64,000 nt of DNA from Eustoma russellianum (GCA_036186865.1 AP025041.1:38119784-38183783), one strand, 5' to 3'. Positions 10,772-23,094 are shown, counted from the first letter of the stretch. Program-made: numbers and translations. The notes: generated by a model from the letters alone, not told the origin.

Positions 10772-11264
10772 ATATCCATGTTTTATGGAGAGAAACCATA
10801 AACAATCATGTTTGTTAGATAATGTATACATGCACGCTGATGTTTGTGTATGTTTTCTCTGTTCTCAATTTTACTTAAATGGTTCTCTTTTCGGTTTCAT
10901 AGTCGGCCTCTAAGGCTTGTTACTAAAAGCATTCGCAGTGGCCGTCTAAAGCTTTGCCTTCTCCAGGCTATAGAGCTTATGCTGCTCCTATCCTTTGATG
11001 TCTGAAACAACCACCTGTTTTTGTTCAGCTACCTATTATACTTCTTGGGGTCATTAGTGATATTGGGATGTAAAACAGTGTTATGTAACATAAGTACAGC
11101 TAATGGGTTTTAATTGAGATGGTTGAGGGTATAACATTGGTTTCTTTTGTTTCTGAGGTTGCATTAAGTTTGCACGTTTCATTGTTACATGTAGATGTGG
11201 AAGTTGTTGGGTTTATGTGGAGGCGTTTGCATTTCTTTCGGGAGCAAAAGGCTAATACTTCTGG

Positions 11265-11545
11265 CCCAGTGAGACCTCACTATCTTAGTCCCGAGGAGTT
11301 TCGTGCATGATGTGAATCAGGAATTCAGCGTGGCAAGACTTTACCAGATACTCACTGCAAGGTGATTATTTCAAACCGGGTCAGCAACTCTATAATCCAA
11401 TTAGACCCGATACAATGGCTTCTCCATTCATGGCCTAGACAGTAGTATTACACTAATTCTGCGTGTCTCTTGGTTCAAACTTGCATCTTTTTGGAGCAAT
11501 GTTCTAACCCGAATACCAACTGAGTTATGACTTAGAGATGGCGTT
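11265..11545 (-). mobile_element. tRNA-derived SINE (family S2), minus strand
   Basis: On the reverse strand, A-box-like TAACTCAGTTGGTATTC is followed about 40 bp later by B-box-like AAGTTTGAACCAAG, then a tail with CGCTGAATTCCTGATTCACA. The same head-to-tail order is found on the minus strand at 22940-25575 (split by a solo LTR) and on the plus strand at 54398-54860 (split by a hAT MITE). Confidence 0.65.
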
Positions 11546-11705
11546 TGCATTTCTTGATCGGTTGTCTTCCATTTGTCTCGACTTGTATGTCTGTTTCTTT
11601 AACAAAGTTACGCTGATTTTAATGTTTTCTTTGTTTTAATTGATTGAAATGGTTTTTCTAATGGTTTCTTTGTCGGTCTCTTTTTAAATATATTCTTTAG
11701 TTATA

Positions 11706-11792
11706 TCGTTAAGTGTAGGATAAGGCTGCGTATATCAGACCGTAAAGTGATCCGATTTTTTTCAGACCCTACACAAACGCGGGAGCTTAGTG
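11706..11792 (+). repeat. 3' part of SINE family S3
   Basis: TAAGGCTGCGTATATCAGAC, TTTTTCAGACCCTACACAAA and GCGGGAGCTTAGTGCACTT match the tail of the SINE at 55240-55410. The tRNA-like head is missing. Confidence 0.55.
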
Positions 11793-12295
11793 CACTTTAA
11801 ACGTCTTTTTTAGTTGTATATTTAATTTTCATCTTGTTGGTGATGACAATATCCAAGCCATGTTTCTCAAAACTTTCTGAGTTGCCCCACACATGTTATA
11901 TATCTAAGTAAATTTGATGATTATTATGTTTTCATATAAGTGTGAGTCACCCTCTACTCGATTTACTTACAACAATGTGTTTTGCGCAGTCAACTGAGCG
12001 AGTGTAATACCGCCGGGCTTGAGAGCATATGCTGCTTTTGTCCTTCCTTGAATGTCTGAAACTACTCTTGATCCAATTTTGTATATATGTTTGATTATAT
12101 TATTTGTGTTTTTCTATTGTCTCTTTATTTCAAGATATTCGTCTTTCCTAGTAGGAAAGCATGCTCTTGTTTTCATAAAAGATGTCAGTTGAACTGTTAT
12201 GTATATTTTTTAGGTCTCTATGGTGGTCTGTGTTCCCTGTAATTGTTGCTCCTCATGTCCATTTGATGTTATCCTGGTCCTGTGTATTTTGTAAT

Positions 12296-12993
12296 TAGGG
12301 GTGTCAAACAGGTCGTGTATCGTGTTTCGTGTTTCGTGTTTTTTTAGGTTTCGTGTATCAAAGTGACATACCCATACCTTACCCGTTTGCTTTGCGTGTA
12401 TGGATGTAGATACCCAAACCCGTACATGTCAGGTTTCGTGTCGTGTATCAGGTATACCCACGAACTTGATAAGTACAAATATTTTAAGTCATGTACATGT
12501 CATTTCATGTACTTTTCAGGTATTTTCAAGCTTCGTATATTTTTCAGGTTTCATGTACTTAAACGACTATTGATACAATGTATGAAACAACAATAAGTAC
12601 ACAATCAAATGTTAAATATTAAAATGAGTGAGGTCTTCTAAACTCAAATCATTTGACTCTCAATAATAGATTAAAGAAATGGGATTTAGGAATGGAGGAA
12701 GAAGGGAACCGAACAGGGTTACTTAGTAGCGCGGTAGTTTTTTTTTTTTAGAAAAATTTATTTTTTATTTTATAAATTATAAATTTTATTTAAAATACAT
12801 TTTTTAAATTTCGTGTATAAACGGGTATAAACGGATACCCACGGGTATACCCGGACACGACCCGCCATTGGCGGGTATCTTTCAGGTCTTACCCGATTTG
12901 TACACGAAACCCACCAAGGTCATACCCATACCCGCGAAAATTCGTATCAGCTTCGGATCGTGTTTTGTGTCGTGTCTGAAATTGCCACCCCTA
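12296..12993. mobile_element. non-autonomous hAT-type element (698 bp) with exact 8-bp TSD
   Basis: Terminal repeats TAGGGGTGTCAA and TTGCCACCCCTA are flanked by identical 8-bp TTTGTAAT (12288-12295 and 12994-13001), the hAT signature. The interior repeats TTTCGTGT and GGGTAT(A)CCC motifs near both ends, like subterminal transposase-binding repeats. There is no transposase ORF. Confidence 0.85.
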
Positions 12994-13059
12994 TTTGTAA
13001 TACAATCTTTTACCAAGTCACTAAGGACACAGATTTTGGAATATGATAGAATAAAGTAA

Positions 13060-13535
13060 AATGACTCACTAAATTGGTTGTGCTTATTATATTGTGAAGT
13101 AGCAGTACAATTTTCATTATGGGCTATCAGTAAACAACCTCTGTGTGTTTCTAACGTATGGGTATGATTGCGTACATACGACTCCTCATACCCTGCCATA
13201 GATGAGAGCTTCTAAGACAATGAATTAATGTTGTTGTAATACGCGTGATCTTATATTTTACATGGTAAATCTGTTGATATGTGCTCAAGCTACTCCTAAA
13301 ATTTAACCTGGAGGTGTCCAGAGACCTAATTGCAGATGGCATTTTATTGCTTGGGCTTCGCTTCTTATATTGTGAAGTTGCAGCTGATCGACATAACTTG
13401 ACGCATCATTATGAATCATCGGGAAACAACCTCTGTGTATTTTCAACACAAATAGATATGGTTGCATACATCAGACCTTCCCATACCCGTCATAGACATG
13501 AGCTTTTAAGACCATGTGTTAATATTGTTGTTGTA
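13060..13535 (+). repeat. dispersed repeat family R1, two adjacent copies
   Basis: Copies at 13060-13240 and 13355-13535 are in the same orientation, about 115 bp apart. Both show the GAAGTAGCAG/GAAGTTGCAG, GGAAACAACCTCTGTGT and TGTTGTTG landmarks. Confidence 0.6.
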
Positions 13536-13824
13536 GACATAGTCCTGATTCAAAAACTGGTCTGGGATTCCAATGGAAAGATGATGGTACCGCGTGATTT
13601 GCTGTTCAAAAGTGTCTTGTCTTGCTAGAAGAGATGATATAATTGATAATTCTTACGGCAGAATTAAAATTTATTTTCAAAAACACTAGATGGTTACCTT
13701 TTTTCCCCCCAGGCTAGATCGATTTCTTTAATGAGAATGGTAAACACATCCCAAGTGGAAAACTAGGAAAACGTTCTGCTGCTATTTACAGACTCCAACA
13801 ACAAAAAAAAAAAAAAACCATATA

Positions 13825-13930
13825 CATTATATTCCGACGACAACAAAAACTGTCGCTATGTTTTACAGAAGGTGAGATTCAGATAAACAATACATCTATC
13901 CTAAAGGATAGAGAGTATGCTTTCAAAAAG
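13825..13930 (+). repeat. dispersed repeat family R2, copy 2
   Basis: Shares CGACAACAAAAACTGTCG and TATCCTAAAGGATAGAGAG with the copy at 3360-3520. Directly follows a poly-A run. Confidence 0.5.
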
Positions 13931-13959
13931 TTGTGTTGCCATCATAGAGAGTTCGCATC

Positions 13960-15290
13960 GAATGTAATAAGTCCCATCCATTTCGATGTTTCGTGAATTA
14001 ATTTCTTGTTCAGTCCTTTAGTTAAAGGGTCTACCAAGTTAAAATCGGATCTTATAAACTCCAAGTTAACTACCCTAGGGCTAATCGACTCACGCATAAT
14101 ATTGTGTTTCAAACAGATATAACGACTCTTCCTATTACAGATCCCATTCTTTGCTCGAGCGATTGCTACCTAGGAATCACAAGTATAGACACAAAAGACA
14201 TAGGTTTATCAACAAGCAAATTTCTTAATCATTCAGCTTCAAGTTTTTTAGAAGCTTTCCATGAAATAGCTCCTCCACCTAATGTAAACACACAACCATT
14301 GTTTGAGGTTATTTCATCATTATCATTCACTCAATTAGCATCAGAATAGCCTTCTAACATAGCTGGAAATCCACGGTAACACAAGTCCTAAATTCATTGT
14401 ACTTTTAATACTTCTCAATAATCTAATAATCTTCTTAATGCAAACTAATGTTCATTACTTGGATTATGAGTATATCTAGCAAGCATATTCAGAGCCTATG
14501 CAATATCAAGTCTAGTGCAATTTATCAAGTACATTACATTACCAATATCCTAGCATACTAAGATTGAGAAACAATATCCTCCCTATTCTTTTCCGAACAA
14601 ATAGTATAATCATAAGAGGTATTTACAGGTCGGACATCAAAGTGATTACACATCCACAAAATTTTAGCAACACAATGAGCTTGAGAAAGTATATACCCAC
14701 GTTTCTCAATTAATTTAGTTCATATATGAAATCAGCTTTTTGCATGCCTTTTATATCAAAAACAAAGGAAAAAATTGATTTAGTACTATTAATTACATCC
14801 AAATTAGTTCCTCATACAAAATCACAATGACACCATCATTATCTAGAAACTTATTATAAACGTAACATTCACTTTCATTTACAACATAATCATTAGTGAT
14901 CATAACATTATCAAATTTTTTTATGCCATTGTTTAGGTGATTGTTTAAGGTCATACAAGGATTTCTTAAGCTTATGTACTTTATGTTCTTGTCCTTGAAT
15001 TATCATACCTTCATGTTGATGCATATAAATTTCTTCATAAAAATCTTCATTTAAGAAAGTCGTCTTAACATCAATTTGGTTTATAACAAGTTTATAAATA
15101 GAAGCTAATGCTATCAACACCTAATGGTTGTTCTTTTATTAACTAGAAAATATGTATCAAAGAAATCTATTTCTTCTTGTTGTATAAAACCTTTGACAAC
15201 TAATCTTGCCTTAAACTTATCAATTGTATCATCAATCTTTAGTTTCTTCCTAAAGAACAATTTATAATCAATAGGTTTACAACCTAGGCA
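13960..15290 (-). pseudogene. Copia reverse transcriptase / RNase H remnant
   Basis: The frame at 14911-15120 contains INQIDVKTTFLNEDFYEEIY and KKSLYDLKQSPKQWH, matching the Copia QMDVKTAFLNG and YGLKQAPR(Q)W blocks. The 14104-14349 region on the minus strand matches the Copia RNase H (GGGAISWKASKKLEAE-like). The YVDD region near 14850 is damaged. Confidence 0.75.
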
Positions 15291-16260
15291 AGTCTATAAG
15301 ATCCCAAGCGTGATTACTAGGAATAGATTCAAATCTACTATTTATAGCTTCTTTTCAAAAATTAGCATATATGTATTTTCATAGCATCTTTATAAGTTTA
15401 TTGTCTTTTTCCATTATAAAGATAGTAGTAAAATCTTCACCAAATATTTTTTCAATTCGTTGTCTCTTACTTCTTCTAGGAAAATCGATATTCTTGTCAT
15501 ATAATGACTTACTCGATTCACTTGTTTTAAAATTAGAATTACTTACACTTTGTAGTTTCATAGAAAAACATACTCAAAAAATTCAGCATCTTTAGACTGT
15601 ATAACAAAACTGTCAATTATCATAAATCTATGTGTAACACTATTTTGAGCATGAGCAACAAATATACAATCTTTTTTTAGAATCCCCAGACATTTAAGTA
15701 ATCTAAGTTAACTGCATGCTTTCAATAATTTATAAGGAGTTTTATTTGTTTTTTTTGTGAGATATCCTATTTGATATGTAACAAGCTGAAAGAACTGCTT
15801 CTCTCCAGGTAATCCATAATTTATTAACATTGCATTATTATTTCTTTAAGTATCCTATTTTTCTTTTAGTAATACCATTAGATTGAAGGATATAAGGAAG
15901 TGTAACTTCATAATATGCCATTTTCTTCACAAAATCTTGCAGTAAATTTGTACCATACTGTCGCCTGTATCAGTTCTCAATCTTTAGATTTTCTTATCTA
16001 ATTGAATCTTTTTTTCCTTTACTTATATGATTTGAAGTCTCAATCACATGAATAAGGTCCAACTTTTTGGAAACTCTTTCAATAGTTTGAAAAAGTTTTT
16101 CACACAATATTGACATTTGATTTGGACTTACCTTTGTGACCTTTTGAGTTGTTGTTTGAAACCTATTGCCTCTTTGAATTATGTTCCACTCTGTTCGCCT
16201 TCATCTCCTCTTGATCACCACTTGCACATTCCACTTCTTTTTCTCTTTTATAAGATATTT

Positions 16261-16865
16261 TTAATTACACTGCCCATAAAGAGTATTGCACCACATGCTT
16301 GCCTCTCTTTGTATATTTGCTCCAAGAAGAAGTAAGTTTTTCAAGTAAGGAGACTGCTTGAAATGTTTCATCAATCTTGAATCCTTGATGCCTTCTTGGT
16401 CAATAGTGGATACCGATTGTTGAAAATGATGGATTTGATCATTGATAGGAATGTGATCCACCATTTGAAACTTGAGAAATTTATTGACCATATACTTGCG
16501 TTTGCCGACATATTCAGCACCATATTTGCTTTCGAGTACCTTTCATATCTCTATTGCCACTTGAATTTGACATAAATGTCAAACAATAAGTTGGGATGAA
16601 ATGTCGAATATGTTCCGCATAACCTGAGGGCTTTTGCTACATAATTGGTTTGTCTTTTATGAGAATATATTCTCTATATGTGGTGTTGCCATCATCATAC
16701 TTAAGGGTTTTTGCTGCATCACTTGGTTTGTACTTTATGAGTATATTTGAGACATACAACATCTCAAGGAAGAAAAGAACCTTTTATGACCATCTTTTGA
16801 AGTACTTACCATTAAATGGCTCCGATGTACTTGTCATATCAGCAAAATTGCTTAAAATGGTTAGA
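16261..16865 (-). pseudogene. Copia gag remnant
   Basis: Minus-strand frames show FNGKYFKRW and LFFLEMLYVSN near the N-terminal end (about 16850-16740) and VNKFLKFQMVDHIPINDQIH further on (16430-16491). This is the UBN2-type Copia capsid layout. Several stops and a duplicated ATAATTGGTTTGTC-like block break it. Confidence 0.6.
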
Positions 16866-16929
16866 AAATATGACTAAGATACTAAAACCAAACAAAAAAT
16901 AAACAAGAAACACAAAGCAAATGATAGTC

Positions 16930-17570
16930 GCGACGTAACAAATGTTATTGTCCTTAAAGCAATTTTGCTTCCACCAATTGAGCAAGGTAGACTACAAGAA
17001 ACTATTTCACAAGATATAACGGCTTCTCTTTTTTATTTGCTCTACGAGAAGAAGATTTAACTTGCAATATAAAGTGTTTAGAACATGAGGGATGGGAGAA
17101 AATTCTGTAGAATATTTTTCTACAAGTATGTTTACTTTCTTATACTTCTTATGTGTTTATAGACTTTTGACTCTTTAAATGGAAGTTTTTTTTTGACATA
17201 TGTGCAGAATTCAACTACTAATAATATTTAATGACCGTTCAAGTTTGAATGTATGTATTCCAAGTTAAACCCATACACCAAGTCATAAAAACACACCAAA
17301 AATTCTGTTATTTTGTCTCTGGACGAACGTTCAGTATGCATGTCGAACGTTTGGCAACCTTTGAATTCAAGGTTCGTTATACACTGGATTCACCGACCTT
17401 TTGCTGAAACTTCAGACCAAATATTTGGTATGTATGATGGATCTTCAGCATGTTTAACCAAACTTCATAATTGAAGATTTAGCAAACACAACTATTATCA
17501 AACCTTGTAATTTCACTTTATATCAATTTGATACACATTTAAAAAAACTCTTGTGTGCCTTTTTCTAACA
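16930..17570 (-). repeat. 5' LTR (degenerate) of the Copia element
   Basis: Begins TGTTAGAAAAAGGCACAC on the minus strand. The proximal part (16930-17100: CCACCAATTGAGCAAGGTAG, TTTGCTCTACGAGAAG) matches the segment at 41640-41800, identifying a shared LTR family. Confidence 0.55.
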
Positions 17571-17599
17571 ATATTAGGCGCTTTTGCCAGCTTATGGTC

Positions 17600-18077
17600 A
17601 TTTTCACTTTACTTTTATCAAACGTGTAGCCACATTTAATTTTTTTATAAACAATTTATCAGTCAAGTGAAATAGCCTTTTACACAATTGATCTTTTAGA
17701 TGATGCTCAAAGATTCGTAATGGACACATTTTAACTCTTTTTTCCCTTTTCGTTCTTTTTTTAAACCGAAGTTTGTAGCTGAATTTTTAGTGAAAGAAAA
17801 GGTCTTGGTTTGTTAAAAACAACAATACCACATTGTTTTAGAGGCTCCCGCCTATAACAGGTATAGAGGGTCGGATGTACACAACCATACCAATACTTTA
17901 TAAACAAACAGAGGTTGTTTCCTTATTACCCATAATGAAAACATTATTTTTTTTCTAATGATCCACCTACTCTAGGCTCCACCAAAAGAGAGAAAGTAGG
18001 TTGAGAGAAGTGGGAGTGAGGGTGGGGGGAGGGTTGCTATCTAAACCACAACTCTTAGGAAATTGGGCATCCACGCT
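17600..18077. other. intergenic with one reversed R1 repeat
   Basis: No gene. About 17815-17960 holds family R1 in reverse (GAGGCTCCCGCCTATAACAG, GTTGTTTCC, CCATAATGAAAAC). Confidence 0.5.
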
Positions 18078-18371
18078 TAGATGTGTTAACGAACCGAGCC
18101 GAACCGAATACTAAGTTTTCGAACTCGAATTCGTTTAGCTAAACGAATAGTTTGGCTCGGTTCGTTTAGCTAAACGAACTTTAAAATTGGTTCGAGTTCG
18201 GCTCTATAACCTTATAACTGTTTAAACGAGCCGAACAGTTCACGAACAGTTCAGCTCGTTTAACTAAACGAACTGGAATACCTATTCGAATTCGGCTCGT
18301 TAACAAATAATTAACGAACGAATACGAACCGAACACAAACCAAACTCGAATAGTTTGCGAAAGGCTCGGTT
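18078..18371. mobile_element. hAT-type MITE (family H), copy 1
   Basis: Flanked by ATCCACGCT on both sides (18069-18077 and 18372-18380). The interior is packed with AACGAACCGAGCC / GGCTCGGTTCG blocks in both orientations, a likely subterminal transposase-binding array. The same composition marks copies at 18674-18956 and 54488-54785 and the start of the hAT transposase gene region near 38323. Confidence 0.7.
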
Positions 18372-18673
18372 ATCCACGCTACTATGGTCCTGGAAATTGG
18401 ACATTAATGTCTAGCATGCTACTATGGTCTTGACAAGAAACGTTATTGAATGTTAATTTTTCACACATCATCTTGACTGATTGAAAAATAGTTCGTCAAA
18501 TTATCTTTAATATTTAAGCTCATATTCACTATATAGACCAATACATTAATTTCTTTCTTCAAAACTTGTTTGCTAAAAAAGTTCAACTAAGCTTCATTGG
18601 CTTGAAAACTTTGTTAACCAAGCACTAAAACTTTGTTTTCAAGATCTTAGCATAAAGCTGGTTGAAAGTCAAT

Positions 18674-18956
18674 AGGGCTGTTCAACAAACCGAACAGTTC
18701 GCGAACTGTTCGAGTTTGGTTCATGATCGTTCAGTAATGATCGGTAAACGAGCCGAATTCGAACAGTTGTTTGTGTTCATTTACTAAAACGAGACGAACT
18801 ATTCGCAAAATATTCGGCTTATTTAAACAGTTGTAATGTTATCAAACCGAACTCGAATAAATTTTAAAGTTCGTTTAGCTAAACGAAGCGACTGTTTAGC
18901 TAAACGAATCCGAATTTAAAAACCTAGTATTCGGTTCAGCTCGATTCGTCCCCAAA
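18674..18956. mobile_element. hAT-type MITE (family H), copy 2
   Basis: Starts AGGGCTGTTCAACAAACCG, with exact 8-bp AAGTCAAT on both sides (18666-18673 and 18957-18964). The interior has the same CGAACAGTTCG / AGCTAAACGAA blocks as copy 1. The terminal repeats themselves are weak. Confidence 0.7.
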
Positions 18957-18964
18957 AAGTCAAT

Positions 18965-19629
18965 CGTAAGCTTACTTCAAAAAGAGGACCTCCTTGGATT
19001 CCTTATTTCTATTAAAGGACCACAAAATGCAGCAAGAAATGGGTAGAAAAGGCCCAAAGGCCTTTGCTTGGTCCACAGGTGAAAGTGATAGAAAGCTATT
19101 GAACATAAAGCAAATCTCATTCTTTGATTTCAGTACACATAACAGCTGCATAAAAGCAGCAAAATTTACAGACATATTCAAGTGGCAACTAGTGTTCCTT
19201 AAAAGGGTTCTAAAATTTGGCATGAATTCATTACACATGTGGGGGTGTTGGCAAAGCTACAACCCCACCTCCAACAGCAAAGTACTTCAGTTGTAATAAC
19301 CTCCTCAACAACCAACATGCTTCTTACCAACTGATAACACGGCGATTAAATCACTCGAACCGAATCACATAATGAAAGACCAGCATCCCATCTTGTACCT
19401 ACAACAATGACCCACAGCAATGTGTTTGTGCAATTAGTGAAGCTCACATGACCATGTGAGTCACCTATGGCACAAAGAACGTAACGGATTGCGAAAACTC
19501 GAACAAATTAACAAATATCAACTGGATAACAAAGGGTCTAAGGTTTTTCAGCTCACAAGAAAAGCTTACTAGATGATTCAAGTAAATACTGGACATGTTC
19601 ATGCATCAATCTAGCAGCTAGGCAGAAGG
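18965..19629 (-). other. 3' flank and probable 3'UTR of the GRF gene
   Basis: No open frame of note. The region adjoining 19630 is presumably the GRF 3'UTR; I could not place a poly-A signal with confidence. Confidence 0.4.
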
Positions 19630-22625
19630 CTAAGCTGGATTGATAAGAGTTGATCCGAGGGCGGTGCTGCAAAGGCTGGCGCCTTCGTTTCCCCTGTTGC
19701 TCTCTATTCTTGGACTGCTGCCTGCACTGCTGTTAGAGAGAGAGACAAATGTAGACTTATGTAGAACCCCAGTAGGGGATGTTGCCACTTGTAGACTACC
19801 ATCCCAACCGTCTGTCATAAGGTTAAGAGCAGATGGAATTTTGCCTTCAGCTGAGTTGGAATTGGTGCTATGTAAAACCTCTCCAAGTGGCCCGCCCATT
19901 GAAGATTCCCAAGAAATAGGAACCCAATTTGCTCCCTTGCGACTATGATCATCAGCATAAGTTCCCATTCCAAGTCCCATATGTGTCGCTTCAAGGTCCC
20001 GCGATAACCTAAGTGGGGAAGATATGCCTTTTTCATTGGTGGGAGATGAAGTTGAGGACATGAAGTCTGCAGCAGCCATAGGAATAGAAATGGAAAGTTG
20101 AGTTCTGTCTGAACAAAGGTCCATCTCAGGCCATGTTTCTTCAGACTGATTGTTAGGCCAGTCGACAAAAAGCTGGCGAAGACCATTATCGGATTTGTTC
20201 TTATTCTGATTAAGATCTTGAGAAGTAGCATAGTTGCTACAGTTCAATGAAGAACTTTTGTTTAATGGATTCAACAATGAGCCATAAGAAACTTGTCCAA
20301 ATTCTTCCCCAGCAGATTGTTTGGGAATTGAATAGTGGTGTCCCTTCAGGCTCAGAGATGATATCGTTGAAAGGCCAGTAAAATCTTGACACTTCTCGTC
20401 CGAATTTTCCTTATCGAGATAGTTCCTGCTTTAAAGAAACAAATAACGTCATATAGCATGAGTATTTTGCAAAAATCACATCATGTTGGGAAATTTCAGA
20501 CGGAAAATTTTAGATCTAGACTATAGACAGGAGTATTTTTACCTGTTGACTTGTGCAGACACAGAGGTCTGAGAAGCAGCAAAAGAATGTGAGTTTAGCT
20601 GTTGATGGGTTGGGAGACCAAGACTGTTGGATGCACCACCTCCAGGAACCACGGCGGCTGGTGTGGAGGAAACATTTGGCTGTTTGACAGAAATGTCTTT
20701 GGTTCCAGAGAGGGAATGGCCAGATTGACCTTCCACAGGCTTTCTTGAACGATGACGGCCCCTGTTCATATGCCGCTCACAGTACTTGTGATCAGCAACT
20801 GCATCTCTAGAGCACCGCCATTTCTTGCCGTCGGTCCTACGGCACCTTCCTGGCTCAGGATCAGTGCTGCTGGAGAACCCCAGATGGAAACCACCCCATC
20901 CATCTGCACACAAAGACAAGGGGACCTTAAACTCCAAGAAAACACCCCCCTAAAAAATCTCTCCTGTACAGAAGAACAGGAACTTGACCACTCAATTCAA
21001 TGAAATCAATGCTTCTGGCTACAAAATTTATTTTGCTAGTAAATTACATGAAAACAACCGAGACATCCGCATAAATCACATAATACTAGGTTCTTGCAAG
21101 ATAAACACAGACCATAGGTGAATCTTTCTATGTAATTTTGCAGCCAAAGTAGTTGATTTTTGTTTCAGTGACAAGCTAGATGTTCACAACCACAAATGTA
21201 GAAGTACCAAAAGCAGGAATGATTTCATACTGCTCAACAAAACATTTCTCTAAGATCTAGATAAGTGAGAAAACAGAGTCCATGACAAAAGAAGAAACTC
21301 TTACAAGTAACTGGTCTGAGCCCCATAAAGCTTGAGAATCCAGCAGAATCAAGTACTTTCCTGATGGGAGTGAGAAGATGACATGGTATGGGAGCATTTG
21401 CGTCAATGTATTTGTAGATCAAGGCTTGGTGTTCAAGTTCCATCCACTGAGATGGTGTGAAAGGCCCTTTAACCCCAGGTAGAACCCCTTGCATTTTTCC
21501 TGCATTCAAGCCTCCACTATCATATCCTGACTTTTTTTTGGATAAAACTATCATATCCTGACTTAGAAAAAACAAATAAGAAGTAGTAAACCGTTCCCCT
21601 AAATCAAGAACATGAATCCTCTTTACAATCATGAAATAAATAAATAAATAAAATCGAGCAAAGTAGGAGCTCAAGGGTCAAGCAAAGAAAATATGAAATC
21701 CATCTTTTGGAATCTCAATGGCACCACTATTGAATCAAGAAAACCCACAAGTAGGTTCAAACACCCCCCCCCCCCCCCAAAAAAAAAAAAAATCCCCACT
21801 TTGCATAAGTCCATAAATACTTGAAAAGATAAAAGTAGAAAAAAGAAACTAAAAAAGAAACTATGAAGAAAAGTTTCCCTCCTTATCCAACTTCCCAAAT
21901 TTTCCTTCATTGTACAATTAGTACAGTGAAATCCACTCAATATACTGAAAATATACAGCAAAATATGCAACATTCAGATGAAATGACTCAAGCCCAAATC
22001 CTTAAACATAAGAGCAAAACCAAATCTTGAAACTCAGTTGTGAAAGAAATAATAAGGTAAGTTTCATTTGAGGTCAAAAAATCACGCAGATGCTCGTATG
22101 CTCATTAATAACTACGATATGATAACTCCAACCCTTTCCAGAAATCTAACATACAAAACTCTTGTTTTTACCTGCATTTCTAGCATATGCATTAGAGGAG
22201 GGGTAACAGAAAGGCAAAGTCGCAGTCTGAGTGTTGGGGGAAGAGAAACTGAGCATCATCTGCTGGCCATCACTGAAGAAATTATTATTAGTAATATTAT
22301 TGTTATTATTATTAGCTGTAGCAGCAGCAGAGGCAGTGGGGGTAGTAAAAGAACTGAGTAAAGAGGCTCTATGCATAGCTTTGGAAGAAGATAAATCATC
22401 CAAAGCAGCAAACTTTGCCACTTTTAAACCCCTCAAGTCATCCTCAGGTGCATTTACAGATCTCCCCTGTTTAAGAAACCCAGATCCGTACCACTTTTCT
22501 TGATTCTTGCTAATGTTTATGCTCTCAGAAGCAGCAGCATCTGCAGCTGCTGCTGAAATGTTAAAACTATTTGTGTCTGAACAAACTAGCCCAACATTGT
22601 CCAAACCCACTACACCCAAATCCAT
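19630..22625 (-). CDS. GRF: Growth-regulating factor (GRF) transcription factor, QLQ and WRC domains
   Basis: Four exons on the minus strand: 22625-22172, 21526-21305, 20903-20543 and 20425-19630. All introns are GT-AG and codons join cleanly (phases 1, 1, 2), giving about 610 residues. Residues about 173-208 form the QLQ domain ([20 protein letters not shown]), which binds the GIF coactivators. Residues about 240-284 form the WRC domain with the C3H zinc ligands Cys246, Cys256, Cys267 and His270 and a basic [11 protein letters not shown] segment for DNA binding and nuclear targeting. The C-terminal half has [19 protein letters not shown], a GGPLGEVL motif and [18 protein letters not shown], as in the GRF1/GRF2 branch. 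Exon 1 has poly-Asn and poly-Ala runs. A miR396 site lies in the WRC exon. The role is control of cell proliferation and leaf size with GIF partners. All key residues are present; the gene looks functional. Confidence 0.95.
20731..20751 (-). promoter_or_regulatory. miR396 target site in the GRF transcript
   Basis: The mRNA segment coding for RSRKPVE contains the canonical GRF target (GTTCAAGAAAGCCTGTGG core), which pairs with miR396 leaving the one-nucleotide bulge usual in GRFs. It sits in the WRC exon. The match implies post-transcriptional repression by miR396 in differentiating tissue. Confidence 0.9.
21761..21792. repeat. poly-C/poly-A run in GRF intron 1
   Basis: A run of about 17 C followed by about 13 A lies in the first intron. 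Such runs are prone to length error, so the exact length is uncertain. Confidence 0.85.
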
Positions 22626-22939
22626 ACAGATAAAAAGGGGCAGCGAGAAAAATTGAAAAGGGGGTTGATTATTATAAATCAAGAAATAGACAAGGGAAAT
22701 GGATCATGGTGTCGTTTGGGTTGGACAGAGAACAGAGGGATTTAAGTTGCTTTTTTTGTGTCTTGAAGGGAGGACCATGTTTAAAGGTTGGAATGTAGTA
22801 GTGTGGGGGTTGTACAGTCAAAGCTCAAGCAGACCTATAAAGAAGACCGCTCACAGGTTTTTTTGGTTTACAATAATCATCTCCTTGGGTGTTGAAGGTG
22901 TACCCATGTTTATTTGGACCAACAACCCAAATCGTAGAG
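22626..22939 (-). promoter_or_regulatory. GRF 5' flank and probable promoter
   Basis: The approximately 310 bp upstream of the GRF start before the SINE region. I did not identify a clear TATA box. A SINE with a nested solo LTR begins directly beyond, so the intact proximal upstream region is short. Confidence 0.4.
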
Positions 22940-23094
22940 TCTCAGTGTCTTAGCCTCATGGAGCTATACAGATGATGTAAATCGGAAATTCAGCGTGCTA
23001 TACAGTATTACAAGACAATCCACATAATAAGTTCACTACTAAACGGGCTTGTAACACAACACCTAATTGAGTTGTATTCAATCGTTTGGCCTTC

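Larger units (their letters stand above)
9936..12062 (+). repeat. three spaced related segments around bL20m
   Basis: Segments at about 9936-10017 (within the 5'UTR intron), 10925-11010 and 11995-12062 share order and sequence, for example GCATTCGCAGT-GCCG, then GAGCATATGCTG, then TCCTT-C-ATGTCTGAAAC, all in the same orientation. They flank or lie within the ribosomal protein gene. They could be small-RNA copies (plant snoRNAs often sit in or beside ribosomal protein genes) or a dispersed repeat. I see no consistent C/D or H/ACA box set. Confidence 0.45.
13955..17570 (-). mobile_element. decayed Ty1/Copia retrotransposon, minus strand
   Basis: Reading right to left: an LTR-like block starting TGTTAGAAAAAGGCAC at 17570, gag-like sequence, integrase-like remnants, reverse transcriptase and RNase H remnants. 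Order and motifs are Copia (integrase before reverse transcriptase). Nearly every domain is interrupted by stops and small deletions. I did not find a 3' LTR at the low-coordinate end. Confidence 0.75.

Noticed and set aside
19640..20231. Other-frame ORFs over GRF exon 4
   Set aside because: Overlap the clearly coding GRF frame; no motif.
22231..22503. Plus-strand ORF over GRF exon 1
   Set aside because: Shadow of the Ala/Asn-rich GRF coding sequence on the other strand.
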